Part shown: piece after piece, positions 9,094-18,064 of the stretch
Position numbering within the stretch: position 1 is the stretch's first letter
Layout: each line of letters opens with the position of its first letter
Source: Cyanobium gracile PCC 6307
GTDB lineage: Bacteria > Cyanobacteriota > Cyanobacteriia > PCC-6307 > Cyanobiaceae
Direction: 5' to 3'
Length of the DNA: 64,000 nt
Assembly (NCBI RefSeq): GCF_000316515.1
Contig: NC_019675.1
Location: 1,451,964-1,515,963, forward strand
The notes under the pieces: generated by a model
What the model saw: the letters and a program-made list of their open reading frames with translations, nothing else
Told to the model about the DNA's origin: nothing
Database searches by the model: none
Made by a program: the position numbers and the translations under genes

Positions 9094-9567
9094 ATGCGCA
9101 CCCCTTGCCCCCCCCGATCGCCCCGGCGGTCTTCGGCCCCGTCCCTGCTGCTGCTGGGTGGACTGTCCGCCCTGGCGGGGGGGCTGCTGAGTGTCAGCAC
9201 CCCGGCCCACGGCGGCCAGGCTGGCGCCTCCACCACCCCCACCCTCGGGGAGGCCCTGGCCCCCTCCAGCGGCGATCAGCTGGAGCTGACGGAGCACCTG
9301 CGGCGGATCGGGGCCGTGTTCTACGGCGCCTGGTGGTGCCCGGCCTGCTTCCGCCAGAAGAGCCTCTTCGGCCAGCAGGCGGGGGACCGGCTGCCCTACG
9401 TGGAGTGCGACAAGACCAGCGAAGGCCGGGACCGCTGCCAGGCGGCCGGCATCAAGGCCTACCCCACCTGGGTCCTGGGGAGCAGCCGGGTGGAGGGCGT
9501 GCAGACGCTGGAGGAACTGAAGCGCTGGAGCGGCTTCCGCCAGGCGCCTGGAACGGACAACCCCTGA
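9094..9567 (+). CDS. Secreted thioredoxin-fold protein with CPAC motif
   Basis: A 157-residue protein with an N-terminal hydrophobic segment (about 17-35) that looks like a signal peptide or anchor ending near AHGGQA, so it likely works in the periplasm or thylakoid lumen. The redox motif is [13 protein letters not shown], with cysteines at 82 and 85, followed by [10 protein letters not shown] and the cis-proline region AYPTWVLG. The same short thioredoxin module is found fused to VKOR-type oxidases in cyanobacteria, suggesting disulfide exchange. It is divergent from dnaJ with about 150 bp between starts. Confidence 0.75.
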   Translation: MRTPCPPRSPRRSSAPSLLLLGGLSALAGGLLSVSTPAHGGQAGASTTPTLGEALAPSSGDQLELTEHLRRIGAVFYGAWWCPACFRQKSLFGQQAGDRLPYVECDKTSEGRDRCQAAGIKAYPTWVLGSSRVEGVQTLEELKRWSGFRQAPGTDNP

Positions 9568-9728
9568 CGGTGGAAAGGGTGCCGCAGAGCACCCGGAAAA
9601 CCACCTGTCCACTGTCACTGTGTATGGGAGATCACAGGTAGACGGGAGGATTGATTTTGGTAGAGTCTGTGAACCATTTCTGCAGAACACTGAAACCCCT
9701 CTGGAGCCAATCTCCTCTCCCCAGGGAC

Positions 9729-10073
9729 ATGAAGGAGTCTCAAAATCCCGTTCGAGAACCCAAGTTTTCAGCGCCCTTTTTTCAGATCCTCATTAAAGTC
9801 GAGGTATTTTTTCAGGATCATTGTTATTCCGGCCATCTCTGGGATGTGAGCCGTTCCGGCGCCTGCATCCGCAGCTTTCAGCAGGTTCCCATGGGAACCC
9901 CTGCCCAGATTCGCTTCCACGATCCCAGCAATGCAGAGGTCATTGAAACCACAGGCGAACTGATCTGGATCAATCAGCTCAGGGGTGCCCACTACTCGGG
10001 CCTCAGGTTTGAAGAGGGTTTCGACATCTCCAAGACGTTTCTCAGACTCCTGATCAAGGCGGACGAGTCCTGA
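9729..10073 (+). CDS. PilZ-domain protein, probable c-di-GMP binder
   Basis: A 114-residue protein with a single PilZ-like domain: the DVSRSGACI motif (DxSxxG type) and later strand LIWINQLRGAHYSGLRFEEG match the PilZ barrel. The N-terminal RxxxR half of the c-di-GMP site is not clear: only FFQILIKVEVFFQ precedes the barrel, so nucleotide binding is uncertain. An in-frame ATG at 9651 exists, but the start at 9729 leaves a compact domain. The TGA stop overlaps the next ATG as TGATG, which favours coupled translation. Confidence 0.75.
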   Translation: MKESQNPVREPKFSAPFFQILIKVEVFFQDHCYSGHLWDVSRSGACIRSFQQVPMGTPAQIRFHDPSNAEVIETTGELIWINQLRGAHYSGLRFEEGFDISKTFLRLLIKADES

Positions 10074-10468
10074 TGCTCATGCGCTGCACTCCGGCGGCGC
10101 ATGCATGTCCAGCCATCATTACAGCGGGCGCGAGTCTCATCCGGTCATCAAAGCCCGTGGCGGCCGCAGCGGAGAGATCCATACGAACCGGTGCTTCCCG
10201 TCGCTTGACGCCAAGCCGCCATGCACCTGTTCCCTCACTCCCGCGCTGGCCGATTCCAGAGGTTCCCCTGGAAGGCAAGATCCAGTCGATCGATGCCTCC
10301 AGACGCTCCTTTGTCGTCGGGGGGCAGACGCTGCTCACCAATGCCTCCACGCACTACGACGACGGCCTGGAGACATTCGCCGATCTCAAGCCGGGGATGA
10401 AGGTGAAAGAGGACCACTCCCAGCGGGGCGACCGGCGTTTCGCCAGGGAAGGGGAACTGGACGACTGA
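10073..10468 (+). CDS. DUF5666-like small protein
   Basis: Residues 66-131 resemble a DUF5666 OB-like unit: GKIQSIDASRRSFVVGGQTL, then a Thr-rich strand, then FADLKPGMKVKEDHSQRGDR. The first 60 residues are low in recognisable structure and rich in Ala, Ser and Arg. The chosen ATG at 10073 overlaps the PilZ stop (TGATG), which is the main support for this start. The function of the domain is unknown; it is commonly found in secreted or envelope proteins. The sequence after MKVK departs from what I expect of the family, so a small indel is possible. Confidence 0.5.
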   Translation: MLMRCTPAAHACPAIITAGASLIRSSKPVAAAAERSIRTGASRRLTPSRHAPVPSLPRWPIPEVPLEGKIQSIDASRRSFVVGGQTLLTNASTHYDDGLETFADLKPGMKVKEDHSQRGDRRFAREGELDD

Positions 10469-10517
10469 GGGGATGGGGCGGGACGTCGGACACGTCCCAC
10501 GCGGCGCAGGAAGGATC

Positions 10518-10895
10518 TCAGCGCCGGTACATCCCGGCGCCCGGCGCCCCGTAGCCGAGCCCGGGGCGAACCCCTGCCCCGGAAGCGGGGCCGCCGAGAC
10601 CACCGGGATTGCCCGCCGGCCCCCGCTCCAGGCCCGCACCGGCCTCACCGAATCCGGCCCCCGGCAACACCCCGGCGCCGGAGGCCGGCCCGCCCACACC
10701 CCCGGCTCCCACACCCGGTTCCCGATCCAGGCCGGCACCGGCCGCTCCGAAGCCGGCACCGGGGGCCACCCCCGCGCCGGAAGCCGGCCCGCCGAGCCCG
10801 CCTGGGTTGGGCCGAGCCTGACTGATGCCGGGGAGGGCCAGGGCAATGGCCACCGCTACAAGGGCCGGAACGATGGGGAGCTGGGAGCGTTTCAT
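10518..10895 (-). CDS. Secreted Gly/Pro/Ala repeat protein
   Basis: A 125-residue product with a clear signal peptide (MKRSQLPIVPALVAVAIALA, cleavage near ISQA-RP). The mature part consists of three imperfect repeats of about 30 residues built around PGGLGGPASGAGVAPGAGFG and ending GAGL(D/E)R, and the protein ends GAPGAGMYRR. No catalytic motif is visible. A structural or surface role is possible but unproved. The start at 10895 is chosen over the ATG at 10958 because it begins directly with the positively charged signal sequence. Confidence 0.6.
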   Translation of the reverse strand: MKRSQLPIVPALVAVAIALALPGISQARPNPGGLGGPASGAGVAPGAGFGAAGAGLDREPGVGAGGVGGPASGAGVLPGAGFGEAGAGLERGPAGNPGGLGGPASGAGVRPGLGYGAPGAGMYRR

Positions 10896-11092
10896 CGCCG
10901 GCCATGCACAGGAGACCCTCGTCCTAGCAAGGTCGTCGCCCCACCCCCGCGAAAGCACGGGTGGGGTGGAGGGCGGCTCCTAGAGCCATCCTCTGGGCCC
11001 CGGGTCCGTGACCGGCACAGCTGATCGGCGCCAGCCGGCTCCTGTTGCTGAGGCTGCCGTGAAGCCTTCGGTCGGGCTGCGGCCCCGCTCCG

Positions 11093-11625
11093 GAGGAGCT
11101 GAGGAGAACGGCCTGTCTCGGCATCAGCGTCGAAGGCGACCAGCCATTGACCAAGCCGATCCTGCAGGAGGAGGTGCGTCGCCGGCTGGCCCGCGGGGGG
11201 GTGCGGGTGGGGCTGGCCTGGCTCTCGGCCGCCAACCTCAACCCGAAGGTCTTCATCGAGCCCGACCAGGAGGCGCTGGTGCAGGGTCTGGTGGAGCGGC
11301 GCCTGGACTGGATCCCCTTCAACAGCGGCAGCCTCAGCCGGCTGCGCGGCACCCCTGGATCCAGAGCATCCTGACCACCGAGAACCAGGACATGCTGCCC
11401 ACCAATCGTTTCGTGCCGCCCTCGGCGCTGCACACCCCCGTGCTCAAGGCGATGCAGCGGTCGGTGCGGCAGGCCGACGCCAGCGACGCCATCGCCCGGC
11501 TGCTGCCCGCCGGCGATCCCCGCGACCGTGAGCTCACGCGCCTGGTGACGGCGGTGGCCATCGACGAAATCACGGCGACGGAAGCCACCGGGGCCGTGGT
11601 CCAGGCCCTGGATCCCAGGCCATGA
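11093..11625 (+). pseudogene. Frameshifted unidentified gene upstream of MscS remnant
   Basis: One frame reads LRRTACLGISVEGDQPLTKP through VFIEPDQEALVQGLVERRLD and ends at a stop at 11372-11374. From about 11347 the neighbouring frame continues convincingly with HPWIQSILTTENQDMLPTNR and on to a TGA at 11623-11625. Joining the two needs one base near 11345. I do not recognise the family; the product would be soluble, with no membrane segment. The gene end overlaps the ATG of the MscS-like remnant (ATGA at 11622), which suggests a former two-gene operon. Confidence 0.4.
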
Positions 11626-12008
11626 ACGACCTGCTCGGCCAGATGGTCGGCTGGCTGCCGATGCGGGGCCGGCCCCAGGTCCTGCTCCAGCTCGCCCTGG
11701 TGGCCCTGGCCGGGCACGGGGTCGACTGGTGGGCCACCGTTTCGGGCCAAACGGCCGATCAGGGGTGCTCGAACTCTGTGCCACCGCGGCGCTGGCCCCG
11801 ATCCCCCTGGGCCGCTGGATGGGCGCGAACGTGAATGTGGGCGACGTGACGCGGCGGGTGGTGGTGCTCTACCTGCTGCTGGTCGCCTCAGGGCCGCCCT
11901 GCTGGCCATCGCCGGGGGATGTCGGTGGGCCTCGGCTTCGGCGTCAAGGAGGTGTTCGGCACCTTCGTGAGCGGCCTGTGGCTGCTGTTCGAAGGTTCCC
12001 CCGCCTGA
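11622..12008 (+). pseudogene. Truncated, frameshifted MscS-family mechanosensitive channel
   Basis: Three reading frames together spell parts of a small-conductance mechanosensitive channel: MNDLLGQMVGWLPMRGRPQV with a membrane helix; then GVLELCATAALAPIPLGRWM and TRRVVVLYLLLVA; then MSVGLGFGVKEVFGTFVSGL and WLLFEGS, which is the pore helix and start of the beta domain. The frames change near 11745 and near 11915, and the sequence stops at a TGA at 12006 where the beta domain should begin. The whole C-terminal half is missing. It cannot make a working channel. Confidence 0.6.
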
Positions 12009-12129
12009 TCGTGGAGCGAGCCACCGGCCCTCGCGCAGAGCAGCAGAGCACTGAACCGCCAGGGTGCGACTCCTGATGATGGGAAGGGCCCTTCCAGGCC
12101 CCATGGGTCATTTGGGTGACAAGGCTGAC

Positions 12130-12402
12130 CTCACCCCGTCTCCGTTAAGAGTGTCAGGCAGCCACGGGGGCGGCTTGACGGGAGAAACGAACGATGTTGT
12201 TCGCTGTTACGGGTTCGCTCTGACCGAGCAGGCTTCAGTCACCCTCCTCATGCCCCGTCGAAACCATTGCAGCCCCGGGATGACGCACCGCCTGCGGGGC
12301 GGTGGGTCGGGGGAATGGAGCTGAGCGGAATCGAACCGCTGTCCGAGACACTGGTGTGGACCACCTAGTTCGTCCGAAGACGAGCCTGTTCATCCTGCCA
12401 CC
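12130..12402 (-). ncRNA. ssrA: Circularly permuted two-piece tmRNA (ssrA)
   Basis: tmRNA rescues stalled ribosomes by adding a degradation tag. On the minus strand the acceptor piece comes first (about 12402-12316), ending in a T-arm with GGTTCGATTCC and the acceptor strand CAGCTCC plus discriminator A at 12316. A spacer follows (12315-12277). The coding piece starts GGGGCTG at 12276, pairing with CAGCTCC over seven base pairs, and continues TGGTTTCGACGGGG. The tag frame is 12204-12154: ANNIVRFSRQAAPVAA then TGA. This reversed order is the permuted gene known from alpha-cyanobacteria, processed into two RNAs. CCA is not encoded. The outer ends are approximate. Confidence 0.95.
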
Positions 12403-12478
12403 TCCCTGTCGGCGCAGCGGCGGCCGCCGGCGGTGGGCATCCCCGTACAGGGGGACCGCCAGCCAGCAGCATGGGTCG

Positions 12479-13654
12479 ATGGCCAGCCCCTCCCGCTTCG
12501 ACGTCATTGCCGTGGTGCCCCCGGGGCTGGAGGAGCCAGCGGCTGCGGAGGCGTCCGCCCTCGGGGCCGCCGAGGTGCGCCCCCTGCGTCGCGCCGTGGG
12601 CCTGCGGGCCGATGCGGCCACCTTCTACCGCCTGCATCTTCAGGCCCGGCTGCCGTTCCGCTTCCTGCGCCAGCTGGCCCGCTTCCCCTGCCGCGGCCGC
12701 GAGGAGCTCTACGACGGCGTGCAGCGGGCCGCCGACTGGGAGCGCTGGCTGCCGCCCCAGCTGAGCTTCCGGGTGGAGGCCAGCGGCAGTGTGCCGGGCC
12801 TCAACCACAGCCACTACAGCGCCCTGCAGGTCAAGAACGCCCTGGTCGACCGGCAGCGCCAGGTGTGGGGGTCGCGCTCCTCGGTGGACCTGGACGACCC
12901 CGACCTGGTGCTGCACCTGCACCTCAGCCCCGGGCGGCCCGGTGGCAGCGGCCCCGAGGCGGTGCTGAGCCTCGATGGCGGCGGCGCCAGCCTGCACCGG
13001 CGCGGCTACCGGGCCGCCATGGGCCTGGCCCCCCTCAAGGAGAACCTGGCCGCCGGTCTGATCGCCCACACCGGCTGGGACGGCACGGTGCCCCTGGCCG
13101 ATCCCTTCTGCGGTTCCGGCACGCTGCTGATCGAGGCCGCCTGCCGCGCCCTCGGCCGTGCCCCGGGCCTGGAGCGCGCCTTCAGCCTGGAGCGCTGGCC
13201 CGATTTTGATGCCGCCCTCTGGCAGCGGGAGCGGCAGGCCGCCCTGGAGCTGGCCCGCACCGGCCTCCCCGATGGGGCGCCCCTGGCGGCCGTCGTGGGC
13301 ATGGAGCGGGATCCGGCCGTGCTGGCCATGGCCCGCAGCAACGCGGCGGCGGCCGGTGTGGCCGACTGGGTCGAGCTGCAGCAGGGGGACTGCCGCGATT
13401 TCCATCCCCCCCAGACACCCGGGGTGCTGGTGTGCAACCCGCCCTACGGCGAGCGGCTCGGAGCGGACGACGACCTGGAGGCGCTCTACGGCGATCTGGG
13501 TCGGATGGTGAAGGAGCGCTGCGGCGGCTGGACCCTGTGGCTGCTGAGCGGCAACCCCGCGCTCACTGGCGCCCTGCGCATGAAGGCCAGCCGCCGGGTG
13601 CCGGTGAGCAATGGCGGCATCGACTGCCGCTGGCTCCGCTACGACATCCGCTGA
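12479..13654 (+). CDS. RlmL/Trm11-type class I SAM-dependent RNA methyltransferase
   Basis: A 391-residue enzyme with an N-terminal ferredoxin-like plus THUMP region (about 1-165; FDVIAVVPPGLEEPAAAEAS) and a C-terminal Rossmann methyltransferase domain. Motif I lies in ADPFCGSGTLLIEAA, and the catalytic NPPY motif in VCNPPYGERLG, typical of N2-guanine or N6-adenine base methylation. The likely substrate is 23S rRNA (as for RlmL/RlmK) or tRNA. The ATG at 12479 is chosen because the longer frame from 12302 would cover the acceptor part of ssrA. It diverges from ssrA. Confidence 0.88.
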   Translation: MASPSRFDVIAVVPPGLEEPAAAEASALGAAEVRPLRRAVGLRADAATFYRLHLQARLPFRFLRQLARFPCRGREELYDGVQRAADWERWLPPQLSFRVEASGSVPGLNHSHYSALQVKNALVDRQRQVWGSRSSVDLDDPDLVLHLHLSPGRPGGSGPEAVLSLDGGGASLHRRGYRAAMGLAPLKENLAAGLIAHTGWDGTVPLADPFCGSGTLLIEAACRALGRAPGLERAFSLERWPDFDAALWQRERQAALELARTGLPDGAPLAAVVGMERDPAVLAMARSNAAAAGVADWVELQQGDCRDFHPPQTPGVLVCNPPYGERLGADDDLEALYGDLGRMVKERCGGWTLWLLSGNPALTGALRMKASRRVPVSNGGIDCRWLRYDIR

Positions 13655-13722
13655 GGCCGACTGCAGCGACTCCGGGCCAGCGCTGCTAGCGGTGGGTCCT
13701 GCCTCCGCCGCCGCCAGCCCCC

Positions 13723-15369
13723 ATGGCCTCACTTTTTGAAGCGCTCAAGCAGGAGGTTCTCGCTGTCGAGAAGGATCCGGCCCTCGACACCGGTACGGCG
13801 ACGGTGACCCTGCTGCAGGAGTGGCTGGCCAGCCACGAAGCCGAGATCAGCGCCCGCAAGCTGGCGGCACCGACGGAATTCAACGGCACGTTGATGCAGT
13901 GGTTCCACTGGTACAGCGATGGCGATGGCGGCCACTGGCGGCGGCTGCGCCAGGAGGCACCGGCCCTGGCCCGGGCCGGCATCACCGCCCTGTGGCTGCC
14001 GCCGGCGGGCAAGGGCGGCAGCGTGTGGGACGTGGGCTATGGCACCTACGACCTGTTCGACCTGGGCGAATTCGACCAGAAGGGCACGGTGCGCACCAAG
14101 TACGGCACCAAACAGGAGTATCTGGAGGCCATCCAGGCCTGCCGCGGGGTGGGGATCCAGGTGTACGCCGATGTGGTGTTCAACCACAAGCTCAACGCCG
14201 ACGAGCAGGAGCAGTACCGGGCCACGCCCTACGACCCGGCGGACCGCAACCGGCCCCTGGGGGAGGAACGCACGATCAGCGCCTGGACCCGCTTCCGTTT
14301 CGATGGCCGCGGCAACCATTACTCATCCATGCAGTGGCACTGGTATCACTTCGACGCCGTCGACCACAACAGCCTGGATCCCGATTTCAAGGCCATCTGG
14401 CGCACCCAGGGGGCCGGATTCGAGGGCAACGTCGATCTGGAGAAGGGCAACTACGACTATCTGATGGGCAGCGACCTCAACGTGAACCACCCCGAGGTGC
14501 GCGGCGAGCTCAAGCACTGGGGCCTCTGGACCCTCGACCACGTGGGCGCGGACGGATTCCGGCTCGACGCGATCAAGCACATCGCCAGTGACTTCTTCCT
14601 CGACTGGATCAGCAGCCTGGAGGAGCACGCCCAGCGCGATCTGTTCGTGGTGGGCGAGTACTGGACCTACAACATCGAAAGCCTGCACTGGTACGCAGCC
14701 AACACCGGCGGCCACATGAGCCTGTTCGATGCGCCGCTGCACATGAATTTTCACCAGGCCAGCCGCAGCGGCGGCAACTACGACATGCGGCGCCTGCTCG
14801 ATGGCACCTTGATGCAGCAGCTGCCCCTGCTGGCCGTGACTCTGGTGGAGAACCACGACACCCAGCCGCTGCAATCGCTGGAGTCGGTGGTGGAGGCCTG
14901 GTTCAAACCCCTGGCCTACGCCGTGATCCTGCTGCGCGACCAGGGCTATCCCTGCATCTTCCATGCCGATTACTACGGCGCCGACTACACCGACAGGAAA
15001 GACGGCCAGGAGTACCGGATCGTGCTGCCCAGCCACCGCTTCCTGATCGACCGCTTCCTGCTGGCCCGCGGCCACTGTGCCTACGGGCCGCAGTACGACT
15101 ACCTCGACCACGTCAACACCATCGGCTGGACACGCCTGGGCACCTCCGGCCACCCTGGGGCCATGGCGGTGCTGATGAGCGACGGGCCCGCCGGCCACAA
15201 GTGGATGGAGGTGGGCAAGCGCCACACCACCTTCCGCGACCTGACCGGGCATATCCAGACGCCGATCACCACCAACGGCGACGGCTGGGCCGAATGGCAC
15301 TGCCCGGGGGGCTCGGTGTCGGTGTGGGTGGAGGCGGACGCCCTGACGGCGATGGGAGTAACCCTCTGA
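13723..15369 (+). CDS. Cytosolic alpha-amylase, GH13 family
   Basis: A 548-residue endo-amylase acting on alpha-1,4-glucan, presumably glycogen stores. GH13 motifs are DVVFNHK, GFRLDAIKHI with nucleophile D282, VVGEYW with acid/base E312, and VENHDTQ with transition-state D379. There is no signal peptide, and the compact organisation around LMQWFHWYSDGDGGHWRRLR resembles bacterial cytoplasmic amylases of the AmyS/maltohexaose-forming type. An N-terminal extension of about 50 residues precedes the barrel. It stands alone, 68 bp after the methyltransferase gene. Confidence 0.93.
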   Translation: MASLFEALKQEVLAVEKDPALDTGTATVTLLQEWLASHEAEISARKLAAPTEFNGTLMQWFHWYSDGDGGHWRRLRQEAPALARAGITALWLPPAGKGGSVWDVGYGTYDLFDLGEFDQKGTVRTKYGTKQEYLEAIQACRGVGIQVYADVVFNHKLNADEQEQYRATPYDPADRNRPLGEERTISAWTRFRFDGRGNHYSSMQWHWYHFDAVDHNSLDPDFKAIWRTQGAGFEGNVDLEKGNYDYLMGSDLNVNHPEVRGELKHWGLWTLDHVGADGFRLDAIKHIASDFFLDWISSLEEHAQRDLFVVGEYWTYNIESLHWYAANTGGHMSLFDAPLHMNFHQASRSGGNYDMRRLLDGTLMQQLPLLAVTLVENHDTQPLQSLESVVEAWFKPLAYAVILLRDQGYPCIFHADYYGADYTDRKDGQEYRIVLPSHRFLIDRFLLARGHCAYGPQYDYLDHVNTIGWTRLGTSGHPGAMAVLMSDGPAGHKWMEVGKRHTTFRDLTGHIQTPITTNGDGWAEWHCPGGSVSVWVEADALTAMGVTL

Positions 15370-15384
15370 CGCCTGGGCGGGCCG

Positions 15385-15873
15385 TTACCGCAGCACCCGC
15401 CCCATCAACAATTGGGGCTCGACGCTCGCGACCCCCTCCAGCTCCCGCAGCCGCGCCACACACCCCAGGGCCTCGGCCAGTCCGCCACGGCGGGACCCCA
15501 GCCAGGCGGCCTCGGGGGCATGGTCGGGCACGGCGGCGATGCGGCAGCCCGCCTGCTCCAGGGCGGCCCGGTGGGCCAGCGCCGACTCCCCCGGCCGGAA
15601 GCGGATGAAGAGCTGGCCGGTGGGCACGGCCAGGGCCTCGCTACCGGGCTGGGCATAGACGGGGCTGAGCGACTGACCGGCGGCCAGGGGGGCGGCGGGG
15701 GCTCCGGGCAGCACGGCGATGGCTTCCGGCTCAAACTTCAGCAGCCCTTCGGCCGTGGGCAGGGGCTCCCCGTGGAGGGCATACCAGCCCGGTTTCTGCT
15801 CGAAGACCACCGGCTGCTCCGCGCCGACCAGGATCCGCCGGGGGAAAGCGTCGAAGGACGTCGCAGGGCCCAT
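15385..15873 (-). CDS. Propeptide-like small protein, candidate subtilase inhibitor
   Basis: A 162-residue soluble protein with no signal peptide. Its second half (about 85-160; QLFIRFRPGESALAHRAALE, then LREL-GVASVEPQLLMGR) has the layout of the region just before the catalytic domain in the divergent subtilase (NLFVKFDDDAEPEACEGVLQ, then ESVALCHPELVSPS). This resembles an I9-type inhibitory propeptide: strand, helix, strand, helix, strand. It is transcribed away from the protease, with about 190 bp between starts. Inference: a stand-alone inhibitor or chaperone of that enzyme. Without a search the homology is tentative. Confidence 0.5.
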   Translation of the reverse strand: MGPATSFDAFPRRILVGAEQPVVFEQKPGWYALHGEPLPTAEGLLKFEPEAIAVLPGAPAAPLAAGQSLSPVYAQPGSEALAVPTGQLFIRFRPGESALAHRAALEQAGCRIAAVPDHAPEAAWLGSRRGGLAEALGCVARLRELEGVASVEPQLLMGRVLR

Positions 15874-16063
15874 GGTCGTGATGGCCTGACTCCCACTCCG
15901 CGACAGGTGGACGCTAGCCAGCCGCCCATCGGCGCCATCGGGTCTCAGCTCTGAAGAAGGGTGAAGATTCCCCAGGCCTGTGACGGCAGATCACGTCCTG
16001 TTCCGCTGGCTTGAATTCGCCAGCTGATGCGCGGAGAGTGAGCGCCGCAGCGATGACACCGCG

Positions 16064-18052
16064 ATGGTTCAGGTTCGCTACGGCGGCAAAGATGCGGCCC
16101 CCTACGCCCTCGATGTCAGCGACAATCACCTCGTGGTGCGCACCCTCAATCGCCAGGCGGTGATGCCGCAGCGGCCCTTCGAAGTGGCGACGGTCAGCGC
16201 CGAGGCGCACCGGATCCTGGCCCAGTTCGAGAGCCTGACGCGCTTCCGCGAAGCGGGGGTCGAGCTGCTGGGCACCCGGGCCCCCCAGGCCGATGGGGCC
16301 CTGCGCGATGCCGCCCGCACCCTGCTCAAGGCGGAGCCCGGCATCGACTTCGCCGGCCGCGTTCTGGTGGATGCCAACGGCAGGCCCGTGGTCTACACGG
16401 AGAATCTGTTCGTCAAGTTCGACGACGACGCCGAGCCCGAGGCCTGCGAGGGCGTGCTGCAACGCCTCGGCCTCGCCATCAAGCGTGGCCTCAGCTATGC
16501 CCGCAACGCCTACTTCGTGGCCGCTCCCGAGAACAGCGGGCTGGCGGTGTTCCAGGTCACCGAGACCCTGCTGGGCGAGGAGAGCGTCGCCCTGTGCCAT
16601 CCGGAGCTGGTGAGCCCCAGCCGCCAGCGCCGCCAGGCCTTCCCGCCCGAGTGGCATCTCAAGGCCACCGCCGTCAACGGCCGGCTCGTCGATGCCCATG
16701 CCGAGGTGGAGGCGGCCTGGGCCCTCAGCGACGGCACCGGGGCGATCATCGCGGTGGTGGACGACGGCTTCGACCTTGACCACGAGGAATTCCGCTCCTC
16801 CGGCAAGGTCGTCGCCCCGAGGGATGTGACCCGCCAGAGCGGCGACCCCCGCCCCGGCCGCGGCGACGACCACGGCACGGCCTGCGCCGGGGTGGCCTGC
16901 GCCAACGGCCAGTTCGGCGCCAGCGGGGTCGCCCCCGGCGCCCGGCTGATCCCGATCCGGCTGGCCTCCGGCCTGGGCTCCCAGGCGGAGGCCGACGCCT
17001 TCGTCTGGGCGGCCCGCAACGGCGCCGATGTGATCTCCTGCAGCTGGGGCCCGCCGGACGGGGCCTGGTGGGACCCGAACGACCCGGCTCACCGCCAGGT
17101 GGTGCCCCTGCCGGATTCCACCCGCCTGGCGATCGACTTCGCCACCACCCAGGGCCGCGGCGGCAAGGGCTGCGTGGTCCTGTTCGCGGCCGGCAACGGC
17201 AACGAGAGCGTCGACAACGACGGCTATGCCAGCTACGGCAAGGTGATCGCCGTGGCGGCCTGCAACGACCAGTCCAGACGCAGCGCCTACAGCGACTTCG
17301 GCCGGGCCGTCTGGTGCAGCTTCCCCAGCAGTGACGGCCGCCCCTCCCTGACCCCCGGCATCTGGACCACCGACCGCTCTGGGGTGGCGGGCTACAACCA
17401 GGGCAGCCCCCAGAAGGGCGACCCGGCGGGCCACTACACCAATTCCTTCGGCGGCACCTCCAGCGCCTGCCCCGGCGTGGCCGGGGTGGCGGCCCTGGTG
17501 CTGGCCCGCAATCCGTCCCTGCGCTGGGACCAGGTGCGGGAGATCCTGCGACAGACCTGCGTGCGGATCGACACCGCCGGCGGCAACTACGACGCCAGTG
17601 GCCGCAGCCCTTTCTACGGCTACGGGCGGGTCAGCGCCCGCCGGGCGGTGGAGCTGGCCCGCCCGCCCCAGCCGGCGGCGGCCCTGGTATTCCAGGCGGT
17701 CCAGGACGTGCCCATCAACGACTTCCAGACCGCCACCCTCACCCTGCCGGTGGCCGCCCCGGGCCCGCTGCAGTCGATCCGGGTGGCAGTGGATCTCGAC
17801 CACACCTACATCGGCGATCTGGTGGTGCGGCTGCTGCCGCCCGCCACCCTTGGGGCCGCCCCCGTGCTGCTGCACGACCGCTCCGGCGGCGGCACCGACA
17901 ACCTCAAGGTCACCTACGACGCGGTCAACGCTCCCGCCCTGGCGTCCTTGAAGGGCAAGGATCCCAGCGGCACCTGGACCCTGGAGGTGTCCGACACCGC
18001 CCGGTCCGACAGGGGCACCCTGCGAAGCCTGCGGCTGGAGCTCAGTTTCTGA
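16064..18052 (+). CDS. Subtilisin-like serine protease with C-terminal P domain
   Basis: A 662-residue S8 protease. Residues about 1-205 form an N-terminal extension ending in a propeptide-like module (ENLFVKFDDDAEPEACEGVL). The catalytic triad is D233 (AVVDDGFDLDH), H270 (DDHGTACAGVA) and S466 (GGTSSACPGVAG). Residues about 545-662 are a proprotein-convertase P domain (DLDHTYIGDLVVRLLPPA; SGTWTLEVSD). No signal peptide is seen at the chosen ATG, so it may stay in the cell or leave by another route. The small divergent gene upstream may encode a regulator of it. Confidence 0.92.
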   Translation: MVQVRYGGKDAAPYALDVSDNHLVVRTLNRQAVMPQRPFEVATVSAEAHRILAQFESLTRFREAGVELLGTRAPQADGALRDAARTLLKAEPGIDFAGRVLVDANGRPVVYTENLFVKFDDDAEPEACEGVLQRLGLAIKRGLSYARNAYFVAAPENSGLAVFQVTETLLGEESVALCHPELVSPSRQRRQAFPPEWHLKATAVNGRLVDAHAEVEAAWALSDGTGAIIAVVDDGFDLDHEEFRSSGKVVAPRDVTRQSGDPRPGRGDDHGTACAGVACANGQFGASGVAPGARLIPIRLASGLGSQAEADAFVWAARNGADVISCSWGPPDGAWWDPNDPAHRQVVPLPDSTRLAIDFATTQGRGGKGCVVLFAAGNGNESVDNDGYASYGKVIAVAACNDQSRRSAYSDFGRAVWCSFPSSDGRPSLTPGIWTTDRSGVAGYNQGSPQKGDPAGHYTNSFGGTSSACPGVAGVAALVLARNPSLRWDQVREILRQTCVRIDTAGGNYDASGRSPFYGYGRVSARRAVELARPPQPAAALVFQAVQDVPINDFQTATLTLPVAAPGPLQSIRVAVDLDHTYIGDLVVRLLPPATLGAAPVLLHDRSGGGTDNLKVTYDAVNAPALASLKGKDPSGTWTLEVSDTARSDRGTLRSLRLELSF

Positions 18053-18064
18053 GCCCGCAGGGCC

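Noticed and set aside
9581-9600. Possible hairpin (GGTGC...GCACC) after the thioredoxin-like gene
   Set aside because: Stem of only five pairs and no following T tract, so a terminator cannot be supported.
15914-17875. 653-residue minus-strand frame over the subtilase
   Set aside because: The catalytic triad is in the plus strand; the minus frame is compositionally biased and has no motif.
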